Origin: an uncultured Collinsella sp.
GTDB lineage: Bacteria > Actinomycetota > Coriobacteriia > Coriobacteriales > Coriobacteriaceae
Direction: 5' to 3'
NCBI GenBank assembly: GCA_959026535.1
Contig: CAUFMB010000051.1
Location: 1 to 13,206, forward strand
Length of the DNA: 13,206 bases
In this document: positions 7,845 to 13,206 of the stretch, one piece after another
How positions within the stretch are numbered: position 1 is the stretch's first letter
Layout: each line of letters starts with the position of its first letter
Made by a program: the position numbers and the translations under genes
Notes under the pieces: model-generated
What the model was told of the DNA's origin: nothing
Databases searched by the model: none
The model's input: only the letters and a program-made list of their open reading frames with translations

Positions 7845-8582
7845 CTATGCGCCGATGGCGCCGCCGCAGTATTCGCAGCGCCCACTGGCATCGGGAATGG
7901 TGGTGGCGCCGCAGAAGGGGCAGGTCACCGCGGTCTTGGGGGCCTTGGCGGCAACGACGCTATCGCGCGTCTCCTGACGCAGCTGCACCAGCGCGTCGCG
8001 GACTTCGGTTGCCTGACGCTTGGCCTCGCGGTACTCGATGGATCCGCGCTGCTCGATGGTGGAGTCGTTCACGCGCAGGTCGATCTCGGTAAAGTACGGC
8101 GTGTTGACGTGGATGGTCAGATTGAAGTCGTAATCCAGGTCGTAGCGCGGCGGGTCATAACTCTCACGCTCGCCGTCCTTGGTCTCGCGATAGATCTCGG
8201 TGCGGTGCTCGTCGATATCCATATCGCAACCGAGCACCTGCGAGAACTCGATGATGTCGGGGTTGGCGTCGCGCCAGCGCGTCTGCGAGGTAATGATCAG
8301 CAGGCCCGCGTCCTCGTCGAGCATAATATTGGTGCGCCCGGCCGAGAGCGTGCGCGTGGGGTTGAACGATGCCAGGCGCTCGGCGTTAGCCTCGCGATAG
8401 GCGAGCTGCTCGCGAATGTCGTCCGCGGTGCTAGAGCGATAACCGCCAAAGAAGGGAGAGAGCTTGCCGACGCATTCTTTGCACAGGTAGCCTTCGTTGA
8501 TCTTGGTCTTACCTAGAAGTCCCAGCTCGGTACCGCAAATCGCGCACTCTTTCTTCTCGAACATCTTGTCAAAGAAGCCCAT
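7845..8582 (-). CDS. DUF4428-type protein with N- and C-terminal zinc ribbons
   Basis: A 245-residue soluble protein, first in the four-gene minus-strand run. The N-terminal ribbon (C13, C16, C34, C37; CAICGTELGLLGKTKI) is the DUF4428 signature. The middle part, about 80-205, has a predicted beta-rich region followed by a charged helix. A second ribbon at the C-terminus uses C221, C224, C236 and C239. No signal peptide or membrane segment is seen. The Shine-Dalgarno GGGAGG (8588-8593 on -) lies five bases before ATG at 8582. Upstream is a gene-free repeat-rich stretch that must hold its promoter, though I cannot define one. Molecular role unknown; its placement suggests a partner of the zinc-ribbon/SPFH proteins. 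Confidence 0.88.
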   Translation of the reverse strand: MGFFDKMFEKKECAICGTELGLLGKTKINEGYLCKECVGKLSPFFGGYRSSTADDIREQLAYREANAERLASFNPTRTLSAGRTNIMLDEDAGLLIITSQTRWRDANPDIIEFSQVLGCDMDIDEHRTEIYRETKDGERESYDPPRYDLDYDFNLTIHVNTPYFTEIDLRVNDSTIEQRGSIEYREAKRQATEVRDALVQLRQETRDSVVAAKAPKTAVTCPFCGATTIPDASGRCEYCGGAIGA

Positions 8583-8587
8583 GGTTG

Positions 8588-8628
8588 CCTCCCATCAACA
8601 GGTAGCGTGTGTCACTTTTGATGATGGG
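8588..8628 (-). promoter_or_regulatory. Possible hairpin masking the DUF4428 ribosome binding site
   Basis: On the - strand, CCCATCA (from 8628-8622) can pair with TGATGGG (from 8597-8591), giving a 7-bp stem with a 24-nt loop. The 3' arm covers three bases of the GGGAGG Shine-Dalgarno. Structure of this kind could tune translation, but the loop is long and the stem short, so it may be chance. Confidence 0.25.
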
Positions 8629-8696
8629 GGAGCGCGCGATCTTTCACGATACCCAGACGGCTCAAGAGGTCTCCACAACTGGGACACATGGCCCAT
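8595..8696 (-). CDS. Possible 33-codon leader ORF upstream of the DUF4428 gene
   Basis: A short reading frame starts at ATG 8696-8694 (- strand), preceded by GGGGA with a six-base gap, and ends at TGA 8597-8595, twelve bases before the DUF4428 start. An in-frame stop lies two codons upstream of its ATG. Its product (MGHVSQLWRPLEPS at the start, THATC at the end) is not one I recognise. The stop codon lies inside the arm of the proposed hairpin over the ribosome binding site, so translation of this frame would disturb that hairpin. It may equally be a relic or chance frame in repeat DNA. Confidence 0.2.
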   Translation of the reverse strand: MGHVSQLWRPLEPSGYRERSRAPPSSKVTHATC

Positions 8697-8711
8697 TTTT
8701 CATCCCCAAAT

Positions 8712-8780
8712 AACTTGCGGTGAAATAGTTCCTAAATGTGGGCCATAGAAGGCCAAACAGGAACTATTCCACCGCAACTT
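8712..8780. repeat. 22-bp near-perfect inverted repeat (structured intergenic element)
   Basis: Arms 8712-8733 and 8759-8780 are reverse complements with two mismatches (core GCGGTGAAATAGTTCCT against AGGAACTATTCCACCGC). The 25-base centre has its own small stem, GGCC 8741-8744 with GGCC 8751-8754. A third segment, ATGGCCCATTT at 8689-8699, is complementary to AAATGTGGGCCAT at 8734-8746 with two extra bases, so alternative folds are possible. No U-run follows on either strand, so it is not a classic terminator. It looks like a dispersed REP/MITE-type repeat. Confidence 0.75.
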
Positions 8781-8785
8781 CTGGG

Positions 8786-8881
8786 TAGTCATCGGGGACG
8801 TTCTTAAACGACTAGTCGTTGGGGGCAGTCTTCGGCCACTCATTGGGGACGTACTTAAATGAGTGGCGGTTGGGGACACTC
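8786..8881. repeat. 51-bp tandem duplication of a GGGGAC-containing hairpin unit
   Basis: Two units with a 51-base period (8786-8830 and 8837-8881) match at 34 of 45 positions. Each opens with a hairpin: TAGTCATC pairs imperfectly with AACGACTA in the first unit, and CACTCATT pairs perfectly with AATGAGTG in the second. Both stems enclose GGGGACGT and CTTA in the loop, and each is followed by GTTGGGG. Two stem positions changed as pairs (T-A to C-G, and G-C to C-G). The arrangement resembles REP-like elements. It lies between the DUF1593 gene and the zinc-ribbon run. Confidence 0.75.
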
Positions 8882-8908
8882 CGTGCCGAATGTGGGTGCC
8901 GCCGCTTG

Positions 8909-10420
8909 CTACGCGACGGTGATGGCGACCTGGGCGTAGCGGGTGCAGGGGCGCTCGGCGCGGGTTTTAACGCTGAGGGTGAGCACGAAGCGGTCACCGG
9001 GCTGCGCATCGGTGGGCACGGTGAACGTGGCGTCCGTCGCGTATTCCTGCCACAGCGACAGATCTTGAGCGCCTGCATAGCTCGTTGGTCCCATGGTGAC
9101 ATTCCAATGCGCGTCGAAGCTCCTACCATCGTGGTCGACGATGGTCGCTGCAAGGTCAATGCGCTCACCGGCTGCGGCGCTCATGTCGCCCGTGACCTCG
9201 GCAACATACGCCGGATGCGAGCAGGCCGCGGGCTTGTGGGCGCACCACTGCGCGCGGGCGGCGAAGTCTTCCTGATAGGCGCGCAGATAGGGATTAGGAT
9301 TGCCATCGACGGGCGTGCCTATGGCTGCAAAGCCGGCAGGTGCGTCCGAGTCGGGATGTCCGTCGAGGAACATGCGGCCGAGCAACGTGTCAAAGTCGCG
9401 GTTATCGATGCCGCGCAGGCCAAACGGCAGCAGCGGGATATAGGTCATTGAGTCGCCTTCGGCCATAAAGTCGCCGCGCTCAAACTGCATCGCAGGCATG
9501 CCCTCCAGGCCCCAGTCCAAGCGCGCATGCTTGCCAAACTGAAAGCGCTCGGGCTCGTTTTCGTACACCTTGCCATCGCCATAGAGCATATAGCGCGCCA
9601 TAAGGGGGCCGTTGCCCTGCGTGAGATTTTGCTCGGGCCAGGGAGCCTGGAACAACGGCAACGAATCGGGCTGAGCCATCTTGGCATCGACATAGCCGCC
9701 ATACATATAGGGCACGCACCAAAAGATGAGATCGGGGAAGAGCTCACGCCCATGGTCGAGCCAAGAATTGTCCTGCCCCACGCCATCGGCAACGCCCATC
9801 ACGCGCACCTTCTGATAGACATGCTGCTGCACAGAAGGCCATTCAGGCGTATCACGATAGCGCTCAGCAATACTCATCAGGGCGCGAACAATGGTATTCA
9901 TGCCGCCCCAGCTGAGCAGCCAAAGCGTACGCGGGTCATCATCCAAGATTGCCTGAGCAATCACGCGCGAACCCTCAGTCTCCTCACGCACATCGCCCTC
10001 AAAGGCAACGTTGCCCACAAAGGTACGCTCAATCATCTGAGCCGGCGAAGGAAACGGCGGCTCACCGGCAGCGGCCGCATTAGCCTGCAGCTGAGGCCAA
10101 GCCTGGGCATACTCATTGCTCCAGAGGCTCTCGATCCAATGCTCAGGAAACGGTCGATACTCACGAAGCTCCCCAGCCGTGGGATCAGGTTCATGGGGCA
10201 CAACATTCCACTCATAAGAGCGACGCCCTTTAGTCCGCCAATGCGGATTCACCTCGCCGAGCGTATGGACGCCATCCCCAAGAAAGTGATACTGCGAAGC
10301 CGTATACACCACAGCCTGCACATCAAGCAAGTTAAGATACAGAGCCAAATGAACGAGCGAGTTCATATCATCGACTTCCATATCAGTAGTAACAATCACC
10401 CGAGTTAAATCGCGAGTCAT
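8909..10420 (-). CDS. DUF1593/Sde182-like protein, nucleoside-hydrolase fold plus C-terminal beta domain
   Basis: A 503-residue protein of the DUF1593 family (PF07632), named for the cellulose-binding protein Sde182. Residues 1 to about 390 form the nucleoside-hydrolase-like domain; the N-terminal TTDMEVDDMNS carries Asp13, Asp17 and Asp18, like the metal-binding DTDxGxDD start of nucleoside hydrolases. Residues about 402-503 match the Ig-like Sde182 C-terminal domain. No signal peptide is seen, so it is likely cytoplasmic, unlike many secreted relatives. The true substrate is unknown; an N- or O-glycoside linked to sugar catabolism is plausible but unproven. The start is supported by GGAG seven bases upstream of ATG 10420. 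The gene is in the same direction as the hydrolase gene upstream, 262 bases away across a large inverted repeat. The 5' two-thirds uses more T-ending codons than the 3' third. Confidence 0.88.
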   Translation of the reverse strand: MTRDLTRVIVTTDMEVDDMNSLVHLALYLNLLDVQAVVYTASQYHFLGDGVHTLGEVNPHWRTKGRRSYEWNVVPHEPDPTAGELREYRPFPEHWIESLWSNEYAQAWPQLQANAAAAGEPPFPSPAQMIERTFVGNVAFEGDVREETEGSRVIAQAILDDDPRTLWLLSWGGMNTIVRALMSIAERYRDTPEWPSVQQHVYQKVRVMGVADGVGQDNSWLDHGRELFPDLIFWCVPYMYGGYVDAKMAQPDSLPLFQAPWPEQNLTQGNGPLMARYMLYGDGKVYENEPERFQFGKHARLDWGLEGMPAMQFERGDFMAEGDSMTYIPLLPFGLRGIDNRDFDTLLGRMFLDGHPDSDAPAGFAAIGTPVDGNPNPYLRAYQEDFAARAQWCAHKPAACSHPAYVAEVTGDMSAAAGERIDLAATIVDHDGRSFDAHWNVTMGPTSYAGAQDLSLWQEYATDATFTVPTDAQPGDRFVLTLSVKTRAERPCTRYAQVAITVA

Positions 10421-10548
10421 AAGAAAGCTCCAACCAAAATCATTTCAGCCAGTTACGCGCAAGGCAAGACGGGACCCACGTCCCCATCGCCGTCAACCCG
10501 GCGGCCCGCCGGAAGCGCTCACCCAGGGTCAACAGCAACGGAAACGCA
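10421..10548. other. Leader of the DUF1593 gene, no gene found
   Basis: This stretch holds the ribosome binding site (GGAG, 10428-10431 on -), a GC palindrome CCGGCGGCCCGCCGG at 10498-10512, and GGGAC/GTCCC complementarity around 10471-10482. A weak - strand promoter match (AATGAT at 10444-10439 with TTGCCT 17 bases upstream) is too poor to call. I see nothing coding in it. Confidence 0.5.
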
Positions 10549-10671
10549 GCGGGGACCGGGGCTTAGTTTTGCAAACATTCCACAGGGGGCATGGGTCGGC
10601 GCAGCGCGAAGCGCAAAGCGCCGACCCATGCATGCCCGAGGACGTTTGCAAAACTAAGCCCCGGTCCCCGC
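10549..10671. repeat. Large nested inverted repeat (28 bp perfect outer stem, 14 bp inner stem)
   Basis: Outer arms 10549-10576 and 10644-10671 are perfect 28-base reverse complements (core GGGGCTTAGTTTTGC). After an irregular gap, a second perfect 14-bp stem joins 10589-10602 to 10618-10631 (GCATGGGTCGGCGC). The tip contains GCGC-GAA-GCGC at 10604-10614. The full element is 123 bases and would fold into a long hairpin from either strand. There is no clear U-tract after it on the - strand (GCTGCGTTTCC). No transposase and no target-site duplication are evident. Its symmetry fits a REPIN or MITE-like non-autonomous element lying between two genes of the same orientation. Confidence 0.85.
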
Positions 10672-10682
10672 GCTGGGAAAGA

Positions 10683-12020
10683 TTACTTATCGACCCTGGC
10701 CGACCACTCCCAGCAGCCCACCGGCTCGCCGTCGATGAGTACGTTGCCCCCGTCGAAGTCTTGATAACACAGGTCGTTGAATTGGTGGATCCACACGCCA
10801 TGGTTGAACGTCTTCTTGGGCGAGCCGTCGGCCTCGCGGTAGCGCCCGGTCAGGTCCTCGACATGGCTAAAGTACGTGAGGTGCACGTTGGCGCCGACAG
10901 CGCGCAGGCGAGCCGTGAGCGGCAGCACGGTCTCCTGCGGGATCACGAGCTCATCGCCCTTGGAGTGCGTAAACCACAGCGGCGTCTTGGCAAGGGCGGT
11001 CACGTCCTCGTCCGTGGCGTTGTACCACGGCGCGCAGCAGGGAAGGCCCGCCGCGAAGAAATCGGGGTAGTCGGCGCACAGGCGCAGCGTCATAAAGCCG
11101 CCGTTGGAAAGGCCAGCGACCACGATACGGTCGGTGTCGATGCGGTCGGCATGCTCGGCGACAAACTCGTCGATGAGCGCCTTAATGACGGGGGAGTAGA
11201 TGCTCTGGTTGGAGTGGCCGAGCTGCTCAGTGCCGTTGTCCATCCAAAACGTGGGCGACTGCGGCACGAGAACCCAGGCAAAGCCGCCAAAGTAGCGTTG
11301 GATCTGCGCCTGGCTGATGGCCGTCACGCGGTTGCCGATATAAGCGCGCGTGGCGCCCTCGCCTTGCGTAGCGCCCTTGCCCTCGCCAGCGCCGTGCAGG
11401 TACACCACGAGCGGGGCCTTCTGGGGCACGACTGTCGTTTCGGGCGCGAAGGGGTTGAAGCAGGCGGAGTCCTCGGCCTTAAAGCTGGGCTCAAAGAAGC
11501 CGTACTCGAGCGCGATGCCGTTGACGGCGGTCTTTTGCGTGGCATTGCTCCAGCCCTTGAGCGCGGGACAGATGTCGCCGCGGCAGGTGTCAAAGACCAG
11601 GCCGCAGGTGGGATCGTCGCCGTCGTTGCCGGGAAGGGCTGCGAGCTGCGTGATGCGCAGCTGGTTGTCGAGCATGCGCGAGCCCATCACGCCGCCCTCG
11701 ATCTTTTTGGTCAGGCGTTGCTCGGCGACCTCGAGTGCTACATGCGTGCCAAAGGCGAGCTTGCGGCCGTTTTCGTCGCACGGGTAGGCGGCGAGCACAT
11801 CGATGTAGCCAACGGAAGGCGCGGCGTGGTCGGCGCCGCGCTCCTTGCGCATCAGGACCTCGCCCGTGCGCTCGTGGCGCTCTACATATATATGGAAGGA
11901 GTGCGCGTCAATGTCGTTGGCGCGCACGGTGCACGGCAGGTCGAGCACAACCTTGCTGATCCAGGGGCCAAAGTCTCCCAGCGTGGTGACGGTTGCGTAG
12001 GTGCACGATTTGAGTTCCAT
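10683..12020 (-). CDS. Serine alpha/beta hydrolase (prolyl-oligopeptidase/esterase type) with N-terminal extension
   Basis: A 445-residue hydrolase likely to cleave an ester or peptide bond with a Ser-Asp-His triad. The N-terminal 195 residues are a beta-rich domain that starts MELKSCTYATVTT and ends before the hydrolase core. The core shows the oxyanion motif YLHGAGEG (His209), the nucleophile elbow GLSNGG with Ser305, Asp356 in HSKGDELV, and His407 in TFNHGVW (His412 is the other candidate). This layout matches secreted or cytoplasmic esterases/peptidases of the prolyl-oligopeptidase and feruloyl-esterase-like groups, but no signal peptide is visible. GAGGAGG lies six bases before ATG 12020. 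The gene is divergent from a PTS permease gene across a shared operator-rich spacer, which suggests a role in handling an esterified or glycosidic carbohydrate. Substrate not determinable from the sequence. Confidence 0.88.
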   Translation of the reverse strand: MELKSCTYATVTTLGDFGPWISKVVLDLPCTVRANDIDAHSFHIYVERHERTGEVLMRKERGADHAAPSVGYIDVLAAYPCDENGRKLAFGTHVALEVAEQRLTKKIEGGVMGSRMLDNQLRITQLAALPGNDGDDPTCGLVFDTCRGDICPALKGWSNATQKTAVNGIALEYGFFEPSFKAEDSACFNPFAPETTVVPQKAPLVVYLHGAGEGKGATQGEGATRAYIGNRVTAISQAQIQRYFGGFAWVLVPQSPTFWMDNGTEQLGHSNQSIYSPVIKALIDEFVAEHADRIDTDRIVVAGLSNGGFMTLRLCADYPDFFAAGLPCCAPWYNATDEDVTALAKTPLWFTHSKGDELVIPQETVLPLTARLRAVGANVHLTYFSHVEDLTGRYREADGSPKKTFNHGVWIHQFNDLCYQDFDGGNVLIDGEPVGCWEWSARVDK

Positions 12021-12046
12021 GAGCTGCCTCCTCTGCGCCGCGAGTG

Positions 12047-12220
12047 GTAAACATCAGCGGCAATACAACTTAAACATGTTTAGTTTAATGCAGAGCTACA
12101 GAACAGGCAGATGAACTCGGTAAACGGTCAAAATGAACACTCAACAAATTACTAAACATTCGTTTATCACCATTTAGCAGGGCTTTTGTTGATGGGTCAA
12201 CAAAGAATAGAGGTGTTTAC
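12047..12220. promoter_or_regulatory. Cluster of GTAAAC/GTTTAC half-sites near the hydrolase start
   Basis: The AT-rich spacer carries GTAAAC at 12047-12052 and 12120-12125, the palindrome TAAACATGTTTA at 12071-12082, the inverted pair TAAAC-ATTC-GTTTA at 12153-12166, and GTTTAC at 12215-12220. These resemble half-sites of the operator seen before the PTS gene. Spacing between paired arms varies (2, 4 or 5 bases), so not all need be real sites. A direct repeat CATTTAGCAG occurs at 12171-12180 and 12246-12255. Confidence 0.45.
12185..12204. promoter_or_regulatory. 20-bp perfect palindrome TTTGTTGA-TGGG-TCAACAAA
   Basis: Eight-base arms 12185-12192 and 12197-12204 flank TGGG. One arm sequence (TCAACAAA) recurs at 12141-12148. 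It is a candidate operator for a second DNA-binding protein or a small stem in RNA; no U-run follows it. Confidence 0.4.
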
Positions 12221-12279
12221 CAAATTAAAAGACCACGTAAATAGGCATTTAGCAGCAGAGCGTCAAATAGACAATCCCT

Positions 12280-12387
12280 TACCGTTCAAGTACGTTCACC
12301 CCCGATTTCCTACCGTTCACCGGACTACAGACGGCAAAATTGCCACAAATTAGACGTTCCGTGTAAACTAAAGCCCATAAACGTTCA
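12280..12387 (+). repeat. Repeated CGTTCA motifs upstream of and around the PTS promoter
   Basis: CGTTCA appears at 12283-12288, 12293-12298, 12314-12319 and 12382-12387; three of these sit in an ACCGTTCA or ACGTTCAC context. The first three lie 20-60 bases upstream of the proposed -35 (12340), where an activator could bind; the last lies just downstream of the proposed start point. Confidence 0.35.
12340..12369 (+). promoter_or_regulatory. Candidate sigma-70 promoter of the PTS gene
   Basis: TTGCCA at 12340-12345 (5 of 6 to TTGACA) and TAAACT at 12364-12369 (4 of 6) are 18 bases apart. The start point would be near 12376, giving a 5' leader of about 135 bases. The palindrome at 12388-12404 would then lie at about +13 to +29, a usual place for a repressor. 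Confidence 0.45.
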
Positions 12388-12404
12388 GTAAACACATTGT
12401 TTAC
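12388..12404. promoter_or_regulatory. Operator-like palindrome GTAAACA-CAT-TGTTTAC
   Basis: Seven-base perfect arms separated by three bases, just downstream of the proposed PTS promoter. The half-site recurs several times towards the divergent hydrolase gene. This fits binding of a dimeric regulator that controls both genes. The regulator is not encoded in the window. Confidence 0.55.
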
Positions 12405-12419
12405 GACAGCGTATCCAAG

Positions 12420-12487
12420 GGTTCGGTGGCCGTAAGGGGTTATAGTTGCCGAGCCAAAGGCGTGCCTGCGCCCAAACGAGTAGGCAC
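12420..12487 (+). other. Structured 5' leader of the PTS gene
   Basis: Two stems can form in the leader: GGTTCGG 12420-12426 with CCGAGCC 12449-12455 (one G.U), and GTGCCT 12462-12467 with AGGCAC 12482-12487. There is no U-run after either, so this is not a clear terminator/antiterminator pair of the LicT/BglG kind. Confidence 0.3.
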
Positions 12488-12510
12488 ACGATGATATGGG
12501 GAGGGGTCCC

Positions 12511-13206
12511 ATGGCAGTAGATAACAAGCAGATTGCCACCGATGTCCTCGAGCTCGTGGGCGGTGCGGAGAATGTTTCCGTCGCCACCAACTGCATGACG
12601 CGTCTGCGTCTGACGCTCAAGGACAACAACAAGGCCGACGTGGAGAAGATCAAGAAGGTCAAGGGTGTTCTGGGTTGCCAGTTCGCCGGCAGCCAGCTCC
12701 AGGTCATCATCGGCCAGAACGTGCCCAAGGTGCTCGCCGAGTTCGTCGCCATGTCCGGCGTCAAGCAGGGTGCCGCGGTCGACGAGAACCTCGATGCTCC
12801 CAAGGAGAAGTTCGAGCTCAAGAACCTGCCGAACATCATCCTCGACTATCTGTCGGGCTCCATGACCCAGCTGATCCCGCTGCTCATGGCCGGCGGCCTG
12901 TTCCGCACCATCGCTGCGGTCCTCGGTCCCACCATGCTCGGCGTTCTCTCTGACACCGATCCGACCTACACGTTCCTCTACACCACCCTGTACGAGGCCA
13001 CGTTCACCTTTATCCCCATCTACCTGGGCTATGCCGCCGCTAAGAAGCTCGGCGCCTCCCCGGTTCTGGGCATGCTCCTCGGCGGCGCCCTCATGGCCCC
13101 GTCCGTCGTGAGTGTCGCGACCCAGGATGGCGGCGGAATCATCTCCGTCTACGGCATTCAGATCGCCGCTGCCAACTATCAGCAGTCCGTCCTGCCGATT
13201 ATCCTT
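12511..13206 (+). CDS. PTS permease EIIBC, beta-glucoside-type family (3' end outside window)
   Basis: The reading frame is open from ATG 12511 to the window end, 232 codons with no stop, so the C-terminal part is missing. The product is a phosphotransferase-system sugar transporter. Residues 1 to about 80 form the EIIB domain with phospho-acceptor Cys28 in NCMTRLRL and the motif KGVLGCQFAGSQLQVIIG. From about residue 105 the EIIC membrane domain begins (LIPLLMAGGLF, FIPIYLGYAAAKKLGASP, GGALMAPSV). The IIB-IIC order is that of the beta-glucoside/sucrose/trehalose group; sugar specificity cannot be told from this part, and an EIIA domain may follow. GGAGG at 12500-12504 is six bases before ATG. 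Codons are strongly biased to C- and G-ending forms, as in highly expressed genes. Control likely involves the palindrome at 12388-12404. Confidence 0.92.
   Translation, partial: MAVDNKQIATDVLELVGGAENVSVATNCMTRLRLTLKDNNKADVEKIKKVKGVLGCQFAGSQLQVIIGQNVPKVLAEFVAMSGVKQGAAVDENLDAPKEKFELKNLPNIILDYLSGSMTQLIPLLMAGGLFRTIAAVLGPTMLGVLSDTDPTYTFLYTTLYEATFTFIPIYLGYAAAKKLGASPVLGMLLGGALMAPSVVSVATQDGGGIISVYGIQIAAANYQQSVLPIIL

Noticed and set aside
6945..8516. 523-codon + strand open frame
   Set aside because: It is the complement of two zinc-ribbon genes; long antisense frames are expected in high-GC DNA, and its product is low-complexity Val/Gly/Ala-rich.
8786..8881. CRISPR-like repeats
   Set aside because: Only two units, with 24% divergence and no unique spacers between constant repeats; this is a tandem duplication.
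10569..12050. 493-codon + strand open frame opposite the hydrolase
   Set aside because: It begins in the inverted repeat and is antisense to a gene with an intact catalytic triad.
12279..12839. 186-codon - strand open frame
   Set aside because: It overlaps the PTS EIIB coding region and the control region, and its product shows no family features.

Overview
This window looks like chromosomal DNA of a high-GC Gram-positive from the Coriobacteriia, most likely Collinsella or a close relative. That placement is an inference from protein style, codon use, strong Shine-Dalgarno sites and gene mix; no 16S or other marker is present. There are no tRNA or rRNA genes, no CRISPR array and no transposase gene. 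Every base is accounted for by ten genes or by the spacers described below.

Layout. (1) Bases 1-178 hold the tail of an upstream unit and its rho-independent terminator. (2) Bases 179-4175 (+) are a translationally coupled three-gene signalling operon: a polytopic 7TM-type sensor whose C-terminus looks like a decayed kinase, a complete NarL/DesK-type histidine kinase, and a LuxR-type response regulator. (3) A 15-bp perfect-stem terminator at 4202-4236 separates it from convergent genes. (4) Bases 8582 down to 4285 (-) are a four-gene run: a DUF4428 zinc-ribbon protein, a protein with two zinc ribbons and two membrane segments, a YdjI-like SPFH protein ending in two zinc ribbons, and a secreted lipoprotein. 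The first three resemble parts of the Bacillus ydjGHI membrane-stress system, but no PspA is present here. (5) Bases 8583-8908 are a gene-free, repeat-dense spacer. It has a 22-bp inverted repeat, a 51-bp tandem duplication with covarying hairpins, and a possible 33-codon leader ORF ending just before the DUF4428 ribosome binding site. (6) Bases 10420-8909 (-) encode a DUF1593/Sde182-like nucleoside-hydrolase-fold protein. (7) Bases 10421-10682 contain a large perfect inverted repeat (28 bp plus 14 bp stems). (8) Bases 12020-10683 (-) encode a serine alpha/beta hydrolase with an N-terminal extension. (9) Bases 12021-12510 are an AT-rich divergent control region packed with GTAAAC/GTTTAC half-sites. 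(10) From 12511 (+) a beta-glucoside-type PTS EIIBC gene runs off the window end.

The genes suggest two functional themes. The left half is envelope sensing and stress: a sensor pair with regulator, then a zinc-ribbon/SPFH/lipoprotein set. The right half is carbohydrate handling: a PTS permease divergent from a hydrolase and a DUF1593 protein, with a shared operator-rich spacer. The most notable items are the pseudokinase-kinase-regulator arrangement, the zinc-ribbon/SPFH operon, the operator array, and the structured repeats flanking the DUF1593 gene.
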